A DNA stretch of 64,000 bases from Allolobophora icterica (GCA_963556255.1 OY744617.1:26855871-26919870), one strand, 5' to 3'; counted from the first letter of the stretch, positions 18,651 to 29,893 are shown. Numbers and translations: made by a program. The notes: generated from the sequence alone by a model not told the origin.

Positions 18651-19005
18651 ACTTCCCGCATTTTATAAATCTTGTAATCTTCTTCTCCTTCTCTGCATCA
18701 CATTGCATTTTTGTATTCCACTTTGTATACGTGGCTTCCATACTGTCTCATTCACTGATCTTAGAGTTAGAGCGGAGACTTAACGCCGGACTGATTGCGT
18801 CCTCTAGCGAATAAATTTAAAGCATATGCCATACTCAGCGCAGCGATTTGCTCTTTCCGCCGTCTGTTGAGCAAGTTAACATTGCCGCCCTCTATCAATT
18901 GGTTTAGTGAACGTTTTACCCATCTTCTAGCAACTACAGTTTAATTACATAAAGAACATACGTTGAACATGACTTAACTCGCTACTGTATGCTGTTTAAC
19001 CGTGT

Positions 19006-19120
19006 GTCAGGATGGCCGAGCGGTCTAAGGCGCCAGACTCAAGGCTAAGCCTTGCTCTGTTAAAGGGTTGAGTGTTCTGGTCCACTCATGTGGGCGTGGG
19101 TTCAAATCCCACTTCTGACA
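19006..19120 (+). tRNA. tRNA-Leu(CAA), intron-containing, copy 1
   Basis: 115 bases starting 'gtcaggatggccgagcgg' and ending 'atcccacttctgaca', closely matching animal tRNA-Leu(CAA). The anticodon CAA sits in 'gactcaag'. An intron of about 31 bases follows position 37, and its 'ttgag' can pair with the anticodon loop, as expected for the splicing endonuclease. Box A 'tggccgagcgg' and box B 'ggttcaaatcc' are intact, and a T6 run follows as the pol III terminator. The long variable arm is typical of leucine tRNAs. It is the first of four identical copies. Confidence 0.97.
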
Positions 19121-19290
19121 TAAGTTTTTTGTTCCGATTTTGCAGTATTTGCCGCTTTACAATAACCTGCAAATAACTTTTTCGCCATGTATAAAAGAGT
19201 ATTAAATATGGCAGCCTTATCCAACGCGAATAGCAGTGTGTAGGCCTAACATGCTAAACGGCTTATAAAATTCCGGTTATTAGGCCTACA

Positions 19291-19305
19291 ATCCCATTTC
19301 TGACA
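19291..19305 (+). pseudogene. vestigial tRNA-Leu 3' end
   Basis: 'atcccatttctgaca' differs by one base from the last 15 bases of the neighbouring tRNA genes. It is followed by the same 'tgttttgttccatttctg' context that follows the real tRNAs. The rest of the tRNA is missing. Confidence 0.75.
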
Positions 19306-19467
19306 TGTTTTGTTCCATTTCTGTAGCATTTGCCTCTTTACAAGAAATCAATTATATCAACTGGTTTTGTAACGTTTTAACCATCTTCTAACAACTACAA
19401 TTTGATTATATAAAGAAAAAACGTTGAACATGACTTAACTCGCTACTGTATGGTATTCAAACCAAGT

Positions 19468-19582
19468 GTCAGGATGGCCGAGCGGTCTAAGGCGCCAGAC
19501 TCAAGGCTAAGCCTTGCTCTGTTAAAGGGTTGAGTGTTCTGGTCCACTCATGTGGGCGTGGGTTCAAATCCCACTTCTGACA
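19468..19582 (+). tRNA. tRNA-Leu(CAA), copy 2
   Basis: The 115-base gene is identical to copy 1, including the ~31-base intron. A T7 terminator follows. About 80 bases of upstream sequence ('gcaactac' through 'cgctactgtatg') are shared with the other copies. Confidence 0.97.
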
Positions 19583-19748
19583 TATGTTTTTTTCCATTTC
19601 TGTAGTATTTGCCGCTTTACATTGTTTCAAATAATATCAAATGGTTTTGTGAACGTTTTGCCCATCTTCTAGCAACTACAGTTTAATTACATACAGAACA
19701 AACGTTGAATAAGAATTAACTCGCTACTGTATGCTGTTCAAACCATGT

Positions 19749-19863
19749 GTCAGGATGGCCGAGCGGTCTAAGGCGCCAGACTCAAGGCTAAGCCTTGCTC
19801 TGTTAAAGGGTTGAGTGTTCTGGTCCACTCATGTGGGCGTGGGTTCAAATCCCACTTCTGACA
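19749..19863 (+). tRNA. tRNA-Leu(CAA), copy 3
   Basis: Identical to copy 1 over all 115 bases. It lies 281 bases downstream of copy 2, a shorter spacing than the 462 and 459 bases of the other intervals, because this interval lacks the segment holding the vestigial tRNA end. It is followed by a T7 run. Confidence 0.97.
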
Positions 19864-20028
19864 AATTTTTTTGTTCCATTTCTGCAGTATTTGCCGCTTT
19901 ACAAGAATCTGAAAAAATAACTCTATCACCATGTATTAAAGAGTAATAAATACCCCAGCCTTATCCAACGCGGGTAGCAGCGTGTAACATGCTAAACGGC
20001 TTATAAAATTCCGGTTAATAAGCCTACA

Positions 20029-20043
20029 ATCCCATTTCTGACA
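20029..20043 (+). pseudogene. vestigial tRNA-Leu 3' end, second
   Basis: 'atcccatttctgaca' is identical to the remnant at 19291-19305, in the same flanking context ('cggcttataaaattccgg' before it). The segment was therefore duplicated after the tRNA had been deleted. Confidence 0.75.
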
Positions 20044-20207
20044 TGTTTTTTGTTCCATTTCTGTAGTATTTGCCTCTTTACAAGAAATCAATTATATCAA
20101 TTGGTTTTGTGAACGTTTTAAACATCTTCTAGCAGCTAAAATTTAATTACATAAAAACAGACGTTGAACAAGAATTAACTCGCTACTGTATGCTGTCAAA
20201 ACCATGT

Positions 20208-20322
20208 GTCAGGATGGCCGAGCGGTCTAAGGCGCCAGACTCAAGGCTAAGCCTTGCTCTGTTAAAGGGTTGAGTGTTCTGGTCCACTCATGTGGGCGTG
20301 GGTTCAAATCCCACTTCTGACA
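20208..20322 (+). tRNA. tRNA-Leu(CAA), copy 4
   Basis: Identical to copy 1 over 115 bases, followed by a T7 run. The downstream flank includes 'cggcttataaaattccgg' again but no remnant tRNA end, so it looks like the edge of the array. Confidence 0.97.
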
Positions 20323-21000
20323 TATGTTTTTTTGGATCCATTTCTGTACTACTTGCGCCTTACAATAATCTGCAAATAACTCTATCGTCATGTATAAAAG
20401 AATAATAAACACCGCAGCCTTATCCAAAGCGGATAGCAGCGTGTAACATGTTAAACGGCTTATAAAATTCCGGTTAATTGGCCTACAGTTGAACTGTACT
20501 TGCTAACCACTTATCTTTCTTACTTTCATTTTGTCGATTTAATAGAAGAGTCGATATAAGGTAGAATGTGTCTTCGCTTTGCTGAATGGTATCAGCGCCT
20601 GAAATACTCACGTTGGTTGCTTCAAATGAAATTTAAAAAATCATTATCCACTGGAGAGGGTATAGATAGAATCCTGATAGAACAGAAAAACCAAAAGCAT
20701 GCGACGGTGCGTCTGTTGATATGCAAGTTCAAAGGGATGATTTATGCTGCTGTCAATACAATTTAAAAAAATATAAATTGAATAGGCCCCCTACTTCACT
20801 CCAATTAAGTTCGAAATATATTTTATATACATTTTTTCTATAAAAATAATATTTACGGGATCTATGCAATGATAAATATTTATAAATGGTAAATATTCGT
20901 CAGTCTGCCGCGAAGTTTATGCGAACACATTATGCAGTTTTGTTACAAAAGTAACCAAAGAATAAATAATGCGCTAAGCGATGTTGAGAGATGCGAAAAG
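20323..21000. other. AT-rich stretch without recognised gene
   Basis: A 66-aa plus-strand ORF at 20566-20766 starts at a true ATG ('MCLRFAEWYQRLKYSRWLLQ' onward) and ends before an A-rich run. No family is recognised and it is too short to support alone. Confidence 0.35.
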
Positions 21001-21004
21001 CACG

Positions 21005-21103
21005 AATTCCGCCACTGCTCGTACGCTGGTAGTGCCAGTCCGAAGCCTGGATAAAGGAGGAGGGCGACGCCAATCATCTTTGTTATGACACAGCATCGTT
21101 AAA
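21005..21103 (-). repeat. dispersed repeat 'D', copy 3
   Basis: The reverse complement of the repeat, with 'aactccgccactg'-like start, 'gtgccagtccgaagcctgg', 'gaggagggcgacgc' and 'cgttaaa'. Confidence 0.7.
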
Positions 21104-21364
21104 CAGTAACTAAACGGGGATAGCACGCACCTGCTCATGGACGAGGCAAGTGCCTCGCTGGGTAGTTTGGTGAAGTGAGCGAGTGAGTGAGTGAGGGAAT
21201 GAGTGATAGATAATATATTGAGGCCTATTGACCTTTCCCTCAGTGATGTGCGCTGGGATGTTGACGTTCGGAGACGCGCAGGTGATTGTGGGCGGCGCTG
21301 CTCTTTGAGACTCTCCGTTCTTCTGCCAATTGAGTGGAATTGATTATCGTCTTCGATGTAGGTC

Positions 21365-21830
21365 GGTTAAATGAGGAGGAAGACGAAGAGGAGAAGGAAG
21401 AAGAGAAGGCGGAAGAAGAGGAAAAGGAGGAAGAAAGGAAGGAAGAAGAAGGAGAGGAGAAGGAGGAGGAGGAACACGAGGACGAAGAAGAGGAGAGGAT
21501 GAGTGGCAGAAACAGCAGGAAAAGGAGAAGGAAAAGGAAAAAGTGTATAATGAGGAGGACGACGACGACGACGAAGAGGAGGAGGACAAGCAGGAGGACG
21601 AAGAACAGGAGGAGAAGGAAGAACAGGAGGATGTGAAAGACAGCAAGGACGAGTTGAAGGAGGAAAGGAAATAGGACGAGGAGAAGGTAGACGAGAAGTT
21701 GGAACAAGGCAGAAGAAGGTGCAGGAGTATAGGAGCCGAGAGAGGAAGCGCAAAAGGAGCAGATGATGGAGAAAAGGAAGTGATGAGAAGTTGGAGGAAC
21801 TGAAGAAGACGGACGAAGCGTGATGGGAGG
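21365..21830. repeat. purine-rich (GAG/GAA)n low-complexity tract
   Basis: Plus-strand purine-only runs with 'gaggaa' and 'gaagaa' variants. The long Glu/Lys-rich and Ser/Phe/Leu-rich ORFs in several frames (including a 275-aa minus-strand ORF from 22067) follow from composition alone. Confidence 0.85.
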
Positions 21831-22018
21831 CTCAAGAGGATAAGCTGTCAGGGTAGGAGTGGAGGCGGTATTGAAGAGTGGAACTGTGGAAGGGACGGAA
21901 TAGGAGAGCCAAAGAAGCGAGAGACGGCGAAAGAGTAGTGCAGAATGAGTAGAAGTTCCGTGAAGACGTATCCAAGAGGATAAGGGAGGGGAAGAAAATT
22001 CGACGCAGAAGTTCCATT

Positions 22019-22113
22019 GTTTAACGACATCTATATGGTCACAGCCGTTGACGTCGCCCTTCTCCACTATCCAGGCTTGAGACTGGTACTACCAGAGTAC
22101 GGGGAGTGGCGGA
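22019..22113 (+). repeat. dispersed repeat 'D', copy 4
   Basis: 'tttaacgaca', 'gacgtcgcccttctcc', 'caggcttgagactggtacta' and 'gagtggcgga'. It is followed 30 bases later by copy 5 in the same orientation. Confidence 0.68.
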
Positions 22114-22142
22114 TCTAAGATTCTGTGTATGCGTTAGTTGCT

Positions 22143-22242
22143 GTTTAACGACGCTGTGGCATAACAAAGATGATTAGCGTCTCCCTCCTCCCTTCTCCAG
22201 CCTTGGGACTGAGACTACCAGAGTACGGGCAGTGCCGGAGTT
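22143..22242 (+). repeat. dispersed repeat 'D', copy 5
   Basis: 'tttaacgacgctgtgg', 'aacaaagatgattagcg', 'tgggactgagactaccagag' and 'gtgccggagttt'. It forms a tandem pair with copy 4. Confidence 0.7.
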
Positions 22243-22777
22243 TAGACTCGATGTAAAACGCGATTTAAGATTAAAAGGCGGAGGAGAGGGGCGCAGGAAG
22301 CACCTGCTGGGCACGTGTGTGTCTTTCGGCAACATCAAAAGATTGGTCATCACTCGGTCGGCGATAGAGCTGGACGGTCGGGGGGTGTCGGAATGAAAAT
22401 CGATAAATCAGGCGGAATAGGACCCCGGGGTCACCAGCTTCACCCCTCGATGGAGGAGGACGCGTCAGACTATCAGCCACAACTGACTCCAGACTCTTTG
22501 AAGTGGCGCCCATCGTCGGCCTCGGTCGACTCTTCCTTTGGTCTTAGTGTCGTCTGAAGGTCACGTTCATCCAATCGGACCCTTCGGTTGACACGACGAT
22601 GGAACACAGATGGCTCTGACAGCCTTCCAAGGAGTCCCAAGGACCGTCCAGTTCTGGATAACATTCCACGGACTCATGGAAGCATTGACACACGGACGAA
22701 GGCACTGTACGGAACAGACGGAAGGCCACCCGTGACCGACATTTAGGGCGATATGCAACAGACCTTGGGCCAGCGAT

Positions 22778-23983
22778 ATCATGAGCTGTATGATGCCGTA
22801 TGCGAAGTTACGAACGGCGAGAACTATTCACAATAATTTTTGCCGTCTTCAACGGCCTTTGTTGCCGTAAGATGTCGCTAAACTGTGGCTCTTTGAACCA
22901 GATGTGTACGTAAGCCAGGAGCAAATGTAGACATACTGGCCGATCCAACAGTTGAGAAAGCTACCTCTGTGGCTTAGCTCAAGACACTCCTCGTCTTCTT
23001 TTTCGGGTGTTCTGATGGTGGAACATTCCTGTACTTTAGGCCGATTTTCCTTCGTAAAAATTTCCAGATGATTATTTTTTGTCATCCGCTTTACTTTTTG
23101 GGCACGTTTTCCCACTTGCGTTTAAGTTATCGCTCTTGTTGCCTTTGATTTTTTACTTTTCCCGGCCGTTATCTGACTTATCTAGCTTCTGCACATTCCT
23201 CGCTGCACATCGTTAATGTCCGAGAATTCTATCTACCACGGACCAATACGGTGATACTCGAGGAGGTGTTTGATTGGACGCAAAAAAGAAATAGAATCAT
23301 GGAGCGTGTACGGAGCAGTGGGTTCCAAAACAAATGAAATAATTTCTGAACCACTTTAAACTCACATTATTTTACAGTGGTGCATGAAACACTTTATCTC
23401 GCGGCCACTGTATACATAATCAAACCGTCGACACGACTTCGTATCCAACTCGTTCGCACATGTTCCTTATAGGGCTCCGTAATTTCTCTTATTTCACTAA
23501 CAGACGGCTACATGCGAAAAAACTGAATGAGGTTTTCGTTGACTAAAGCACCGTGGGAAGCTGCAATCATCTTGATTCATGAATCGACAACACTAGACAG
23601 TGTACACCGAATACAAAGTTCCTATCTATTTATAAAGATGGATCTATCTGCTTGGTGTATATTTAGCGGGGCTTGTGGCTATACCTCCCCGGTCAAAAGT
23701 GGTAACTCCGGAAGGACTTTTCGTCGTTAATCAGCGGTATTATACCATACCCAATATTATCTCAGCTGGAGGGCATCATCTGAGACCGGCAGATGGCGGT
23801 TGTGCCCCCCTACAGATAGGATCAGACCGGGAGAGAGATGATTGGCTGACGTATATACGACCCTTGTGTAATCTCGTCAGACTGGTGATGTGTTGTAACT
23901 GACTGTGGGTGTCATTTTGTCTGGTCTGCAGCCTGTGTGGTTGTCTTCAGTGTTTACACGATACTCTGGTTACGCACCGTGAG

Positions 23984-24051
<68 letters not shown>

Positions 24052-24224
24052 CGTGTGAATGTGTGCATGCGTGCGTAGGTGTGTGTAGGTGTGTATGCGC
24101 ATGTGTATTTGCGTGTATGCGTGTGTGTGTATGCGTGTATGTGTATGCGTGTGTGTATGTGCGTGTATGTGTGCATATGTGTGTATATTTGTGTGTACGT
24201 CTGCATGTGTGTGGTGTGTGTATG
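22778..24224. repeat. segmental duplication, copy A
   Basis: From 'atcatgagctgtatgatgcc' to the (GT)n tract, this copy matches 24430-26740 at high identity over several hundred bases. Examples are 'acctctgtggcttagctcaa', 'tcttcaacggcctttgtt' and 'taactccggaaggac'. It has no insertions relative to copy B and ends in a (GT)n array (23988-24224) at the assembly gap. No confident gene is present. Confidence 0.9.
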
Positions 24225-24424
24225 NNNNNNNNNNNNNNNNNNNNNNNNNNNNNNNNNNNNNNNNNNNNNNNNNNNNNNNNNNNNNNNNNNNNNNNNNNNN
24301 NNNNNNNNNNNNNNNNNNNNNNNNNNNNNNNNNNNNNNNNNNNNNNNNNNNNNNNNNNNNNNNNNNNNNNNNNNNNNNNNNNNNNNNNNNNNNNNNNNNN
24401 NNNNNNNNNNNNNNNNNNNNNNNN
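24225..24424. other. assembly gap, 200 N
   Basis: Exactly 200 N bases between a (GT)n tract and the start of duplication copy B. The round number suggests a scaffold gap of unknown size. ORFs crossing it are meaningless. Confidence 1.
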
Positions 24425-24578
24425 ATAATTTATCATGAGCTGTATTATGCCGTTAACATACGAACGTCGAGAACTGTTCAGAATAATATCTGCTGTCGTC
24501 AACGGCCTTTGCTACCGTTATAAGATGTCGTAAAACTGTGGCTCCTTGAGCCAGTTGTGTACGTACCAGGAGCAACTG

Positions 24579-24660
24579 TGCTGAGAGCGCCTCTGAATAG
24601 TTATTCTGCGAGAGGCGCTTTATAAATTTCTAGATACAATGCAATACAATACAATACAAT
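24579..24660 (+). mobile_element. LINE 3' tail fragment
   Basis: 'gcgcctctgaatag' and 'gaggcgctttataaattt' followed by (ATACA)n correspond to the 3' ends of the LINE fragments at 58150-58478 and 61195-61409 ('gcctctgaatag', 'gcgctatataaatg'). Confidence 0.75.
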
Positions 24661-24714
24661 CTGTAGGCATACTGGCCGATCCAACAGTAGAGAAATTTGA
24701 GTCTCAAAGTCGAG

Positions 24715-24860
24715 GTCTTTGTAGTCCAGTGACTAGCGCGATGGACTGTCGATCGGGAGGTCGAGGGTCCAAACCCCCGTCAGGATCTCGCTTCTGCACA
24801 TTCCTCGTTCAAATCCACCGACATTTGTTTCGAAATTTAAACTCCACTCGCGCCATGTGA
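24715..24860 (+). mobile_element. tRNA-like SINE head, partial
   Basis: 'gtccagtgactagcgcgatg' (box A-like), 'gtcgatcgggaggtcgaggg' and 'gggtccaaacccccgtcagg' (box B changed at one position) resemble the family C head. The family C body does not follow. Confidence 0.6.
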
Positions 24861-24869
24861 GAACTGTGC

Positions 24870-25270
24870 AAAAACACTGGGGGGGGGGAGGTCAGACTTT
24901 GATGAGTTTGGTCCATGTGCAGTTCAACATTTTATACAGATAAAATGCAAACTGAGAAAATTCAAAAATGCAATAGAAAGCTTAGACTCCTTAAAGTGCT
25001 GACATCGCCAAATTTATTAGTTTACAATTCACATGGTCACAAATCTAATAATAAACCAGAGCATTATACTTTAGTAGTAACCCAGAAAGTGAATTGTGAT
25101 AGAAATTTCATAATGTCTGCACAATATGATCACATTAGTACAACTGAGGGGTTGAAAACGACCCCTGGGGCGTGCAATTAGTTTTAACTGGGGGGGTCCT
25201 AAGAAAGACTGGCGGTTGAACCCCAAATCCCCGACAATTCTCACCCTAACTCGCGCCCTCTAGCAAACTT
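24870..25270. repeat. dispersed repeat shared with 33655-33870
   Basis: Shared blocks include 'gagaaaattcaaaaatgca', 'cacaactgaggggatt'-like sequence, 'cccctgggg', 'ggtcctaagaaagact' and 'ccccgacaattc'. The class is unknown. Confidence 0.65.
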
Positions 25271-25395
25271 TGTATTAATGAGTACATTGACTGTACAATA
25301 TCAGTGGGAAGATCGAGCATCGGAGGAGGGGCTGCGTGGCCACGAGGCGAAGAAATCTGAACTACGTTGAATAGCTAACACTTCGTATACACATG
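25271..25395 (+). mobile_element. SINE family C, 3' part
   Basis: 'gagtacattgactgtacaat', 'cagtgggaagat', 'gaggcgaagaaa' and 'tagctaacacttcgta' match the 3' half of family C SINEs. It is diverged and headless. Confidence 0.65.
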
Positions 25396-26418
25396 GATGG
25401 GTACCTCTGTGGCTTAGCTCAAGACACTCCTCGTCTTCGTTTTCGGGTATTCTGATGGTATACAGAACATTCCTGTGCTTTAGGCCGATTTTCACTTCGT
25501 AAAAATTTCCAGATGACTATTTTTTGTCATCCACTTTCCTTTTTGGGCACGTTTTCCCACTTGCGTTTAAGTTATCGCTCTTGTTGCCTTTGATTTTTTA
25601 CTTTTCCCGGCCGTTATCTGACTTATCTCGCTTCTGCAGATTCCTCGCTGTACATCGTTAATACCCGAGATTTCTATCTACCACGGACCAATAAGGTGAT
25701 ACTTGAGGAAGTGTTTGAGTAGACGCAAAAGAAATTGAGTCATGCAGCGTGTACAGAGCAGTGGTTCCAAAACAAATGAAATAATTTCTGTACCACTTAA
25801 AACTCACGTTATTTTTACAGCAGTGCATGAAACAGTTGATCTCGCGGCCACTGTATAAATAATCAATTCGTCGACACGACTTCGTATCAAACTCGTTCGC
25901 ACATCTTCCCTTATAGGGCTCCGTAATTTCTCTTATTTCACTAGGAGACGGCTACATGCGAGAACAAACTGAATGAGGTTTTCGTTGACTAAAGCACCGT
26001 GAGAAGCTGCAATCATTTTGATTCACGAATAGACATCGTCCACCGAATACAAAGTTCCTATCTATTTATAAAGATGGATCTATCTGCTTAGTATATATTT
26101 AGCCGGGCTTGTGGCTATACCTCCCCGGTCTAGTGGTAACTCCGGAAGGATTTTCCGTCGTTAATCAGCGGTATTATACCATACCCAATATTATCTCAGC
26201 TGGTGGGCATCATCTGAGACCGGCAGATGGCGGTTATGCCCCCTGCAGACGGGGATCAGACCGGGAGAGAGATGATTGGCTGACGTATACGTCCATTGTG
26301 TAATCTCGTCAGACTGGTGATGTGTTGTAACTGACTGTGGGTGTCATTTTGTCTGGTCTGCAGCCTGTGTGGTTGTCTTCAGTGTTTACACCGATACTCC
26401 GATTACGCACCGTGAGTG

Positions 26419-26455
<37 letters not shown>

Positions 26456-26809
26456 CGTGTGCATGTGTGTATGCGTGTGTACGTGTGTGTGCGTGTGTAC
26501 GTGTGTATGCGTGTGTATGCGTGTATGCGCGTGTATGTGTGTATGTATGCGTGTGTGTATATGTGTGTATGCGTGTGTATGTGTGTATGCGTGTGTGTAT
26601 GCGTGTGTAAGTTTATGCGTATGTATGTGCGTGTATGTGTGTATATGTGTGCATATGTGTGTATATTTGTGTGTACGTCTGCATGTGTGTCGTGAGTGTA
26701 TGTGCGTGCTTGCGTGTGTATGAGTGTGTGTATGTGTGTGTATAAGTGTGCGTGTAGGGGGTGCATGTGTGTGTGTGGCTGCGTGTGTGTGATGTTTGTG
26801 AGTGAGGGA

Positions 26810-27170
26810 GAGTCGGAATTGTGGGTGGGGGGTTGGTCGGATGTTCGATGCAATGGAGGAGGAGACGGAGGAGGAGGAAGTGGAGATGTTGATGAACTGT
26901 TGATTGAGAAAACTTTGCCTGGTCGCCTTTGTTGTGACCGCTAAGGAGGTTGGATAATTGGTCTCGCTTTGTTCTCCGGGGGTCTGTTCAGTCTCAGGTA
27001 GACGAACGAGGCCCCGACCGATAGATGATAATCCTCCTCCCAGGGGAGGGCCACGCGGGGCTTCTACTGCGAGTACCTTTGCTCCATGCACTTGGCCAGG
27101 GCTCGTCTTCACCGACGCGCATGCGGATACACCGACGCACGAGAGAAGAAGGATAAGGAAAAGTTAGTGT
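26810..27170. other. short unique stretch between (GT)n and (GGA)n arrays
   Basis: GC-richer sequence. The 267-aa minus-strand ORF starting near 27112 reads mostly Thr-His from the microsatellite, and the remainder has no known domain. Confidence 0.4.
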
Positions 27171-27174
27171 ACAA

Positions 27175-27475
27175 GAGGAGGAAGAGTACGAGGAGGAGGA
27201 GGAGGAGGAGGAGGAGGAGGAGGAGGAGGAGGAAGAGGAAGAGGAAGAGGAGGAAGAGGAGAAAGAGGAATAGGAGGAGAGGAGAAGGAAGAGGAGGAGT
27301 AAAGAAGAAGAGGAGGAAGAGGAAGAGCAGGAGAATGAGGAGGACGAGGAGAAGGAGAAGGAGGAGGAGTAGGAGGAGGAGAGAAGGAGGAGGAGGAGAA
27401 GGAAGAGGAGGAGGAGGAAGAAGAGGAAGAAGAGGAAGAAGAGGAGAACGAGGATGAAGAGGAGGAGTAGGAGGT
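27175..27475. repeat. (GGA)n/(GAA)n purine tract
   Basis: 'gaggaggagg' and 'aagaagagga' runs. The Arg/Lys-rich plus-strand and Ser/Pro-rich minus-strand ORFs are artefacts of the repeat. Confidence 0.95.
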
Positions 27476-27769
27476 GCAGGTCGTATACGAAGGAACTACA
27501 TAAAGAGGGGGCTTTAAAACAGCCAAAGGAACTTCGCTACCGGTTGTCGTTGTCACGAAATGCGAGCTTACGTAAATACAACAGTTTTAGTCCAGCATTG
27601 AAGCGGTTGTTGGAAAGAGCTGGCAATGTAATATGGAGTTCAGAGGTTATGTATGGCACGATTATTGCTCAGGACCGCCTCCAGGTGGCAGAGTGGGGGT
27701 AACTGCCCTTTCTATTTGAGTTAAGAGAGACACGGCCAATGAGTTCCTGGAGAAGGGTTTCGGCCAAGA

Positions 27770-27907
27770 CCAGAAGAAGAAGAAGGAGAAGAAGAAGGAA
27801 GAGGAAGAAGAGGAGGAGAAATAGGAGGAGGAATAGGAGGAGGAGGAATAGGAGGAGGAGGAATAGGAGGAGGAGGAATAGGAGGAGGAGGACGAGGAGG
27901 AGGAGTA
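27770..27907. repeat. second (GAA)n/(GGA)n tract with 'ataggagga' units
   Basis: A repeating 'ggaataggaggaggag' 15-18-mer between 27820 and 27905, reading poly-Pro-Ile on the minus strand. It lies 300 bases from the previous tract. Confidence 0.9.
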
Positions 27908-28310
27908 TAGGTTGCCAACGGAACTGTTAACTTGTTAACACTGATAACTGCTGTAGCTTTGCCCTTGCATCTAACACAGCCGAGATATGTCTAGTTTCCT
28001 AAGCCTCTGGCCAACAACACAACCCATGATCTATATCTAGAAAAATCGTAACAGGCGTCTTGATCAATAGCATGCCGCTGTAGACAACAGACCAGATGTA
28101 TCAGCCACGGCTAATAGAAATTCACAAACTCACACATACTGCCCTACAAACTTCAACAGCACTCGGGTAACTAGAATCGATTTGTAGAAATCGATAATAA
28201 AAGATTTGTTCAGTCCATCGTAAAATACGGAACGACTTGCGTCTGGACTGCGTTACGGATCTGGACTTCACGACTCCGTCCAATAAACTGTGATTTGAGA
28301 TTTCAATTTT

Positions 28311-28571
28311 CAGTGCTTTTTTCTAGAAAAAAGGTTCCGGAACTGAACAATAGGTTCCTGAACTGAACAGTTATGGAAGGGCTAAAATCCCGAGAAAAAC
28401 GGAATTGCGGTTGAGAGGGGTCTCAATAAACACTGAAAACAGTTCACAACACTGAAATTAAATTTTTTAAAAATTATTGTTTTTATTATTAAAATACAGA
28501 AATTATATTTTAGTAGCTGAAAAAAGGTGCCGGAATGCCGTTCCGGCTCGTTCCGGCTGAAAAAACCACTA
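28311..28571. mobile_element. hAT MITE (family of 58552-58819), 261 bp
   Basis: It begins 'cagtgcttttttctag' and ends 'cgttccggctgaaaaaacc'. The flanks TCAATTTT (28303-28310) and ACAATTTT (28572-28579) are an 8-bp duplication with one mismatch. It is the reverse orientation of the copy at 58552-58819, sharing 'ggttccggaac', 'caacactgaaa'-like sequence and 'ggtgccggaa'. Confidence 0.88.
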
Positions 28572-28579
28572 ACAATTTT

Positions 28580-29225
28580 CATGAGAACTGACCATTGATG
28601 ACCATTACGATGATGATACAATGGAAACGCTTTGATCTGTTTAGATATATGCCGCCTTTCACAGATCGTCCCATTGCGAGCGGGGAAGTTTCTAGCGCAG
28701 TGTAGGGGGAGGGTATGGCGATGCTGGAAGGCTGCATCCGTCGTACGTTTACCAGAATCAATAGGATGGTTCAGCACCGACTGGTCAGTTAGTATCTGGT
28801 CAGTCCGCTGGTCAGCGGCGTTGAGATGGGGAGGAGGGGAGTCGTCACAAGGAACACCAGATGACTCAGCCGTCAGACTCCAGTTGCTGACCCGCCCTGC
28901 CCGGGTGATGACCCAGACATGTAGTCATTGCCCGTGTCACGGATAATGTGCGACTGGGGAGGGAAAATAGGGGAGGGAGGAGTGAAGATGGGTGGAACCG
29001 ACTTTCGTATTTCCCCCAACGCTGGACGGACGGCTGGATGATGAACGCTGGGCAAATCATGTCTTGACCGTGACGTGGGAGGCCTGGCCAGCCGACCGCC
29101 TTACCGATGGTGATAAGCTTGACCCCAGCTGACCCACACCAATCAACCTTGAGCTGTTTTAATTGCCGACAATCTCGTCCAACAAAAAACAGACACGTGG
29201 ACTGGAAAGACCCGACAGTTTCAGT
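28580..29225. other. unannotated stretch
   Basis: Moderately GC-rich sequence with overlapping short ORFs on both strands, none recognised. I see no splice-site-bounded exon. Confidence 0.4.
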
Positions 29226-29254
29226 GCAAGACTTCCAGACTGTGGAATGGTTTA

Positions 29255-29258
29255 TATA

Positions 29259-29294
<36 letters not shown>

Positions 29295-29356
29295 TAAACC
29301 ATATATATATATATATAGATAAACCATGCGTATATATATATAAACCATATACATAC

Positions 29357-29420
<64 letters not shown>
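29255..29420. repeat. (AT)n microsatellite, compound
   Basis: Three (TA)n blocks separated by 'gataaaccat'-type linkers, the last being the longest (29364-29420). Confidence 0.97.
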
Positions 29421-29422
<2 letters not shown>

Positions 29423-29834
29423 ACTCCGTATCACGTGACACAACCGTATCCCTTATGATGAAATTAGAAGGCTTCTTATGCAATATGTCTTCCCTAGCTT
29501 GTTACTATAGTAACTATACTCCACCTGCATCAACCCGCAGCTGAACTGCTGCAGTAACAACACTCCGCTCTCATCAGTCAGCAGATGCGGATACGATTGC
29601 CATAGGTTATACTCTCAATATTTTCTTTGAGTTTCTGATTCATTGCACGGGTGTATCACCTGTACCTGCTACTCAGCTTTGCGCAGGATACCTTCTGTCT
29701 TGTACACTGTCTATGCCAGTAGGTTTATTTGTCTTGTTCACTTGTCTGTGTAACTGTGTTCATTTGTCTTTTATTTGTAAACAGATTCAAATGAAGAGAG
29801 TTCTCTGTAAATATCTAAATCCTGAAAGCATATC

Positions 29835-29893
29835 AAAAATGCGAAGAAGAATGTGATGAAGAAGAATGCGAAGAAAAAGAAGAACGTGAAGAT

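Larger units (their letters stand above)
24425..26800. repeat. segmental duplication, copy B, with insertions
   Basis: It matches copy A (22778-24224) but is interrupted twice. A LINE tail lies at about 24579-24660, and about 700 bases of SINE and other repeat at 24696-25395. The rest, 25396-26410, aligns closely, and both copies end in (GT)n, here 26416-26800 with many 'gcgtgt' variants. Confidence 0.88.

Noticed and set aside
20227..20427. 66-aa minus-strand ORF
   Set aside because: It is antisense to tRNA-Leu copy 4.
21240..22067. 275-aa minus-strand ORF
   Set aside because: It is composed of Ser, Leu, Phe and Val runs from a purine/pyrimidine tract, several frames are open at once, and there is no domain.
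26309..27112. 267-aa minus-strand ORF
   Set aside because: Most of it is Thr-His from (GT)n. The N-terminal ~100 residues are unrecognised and unsupported by splice or start evidence.
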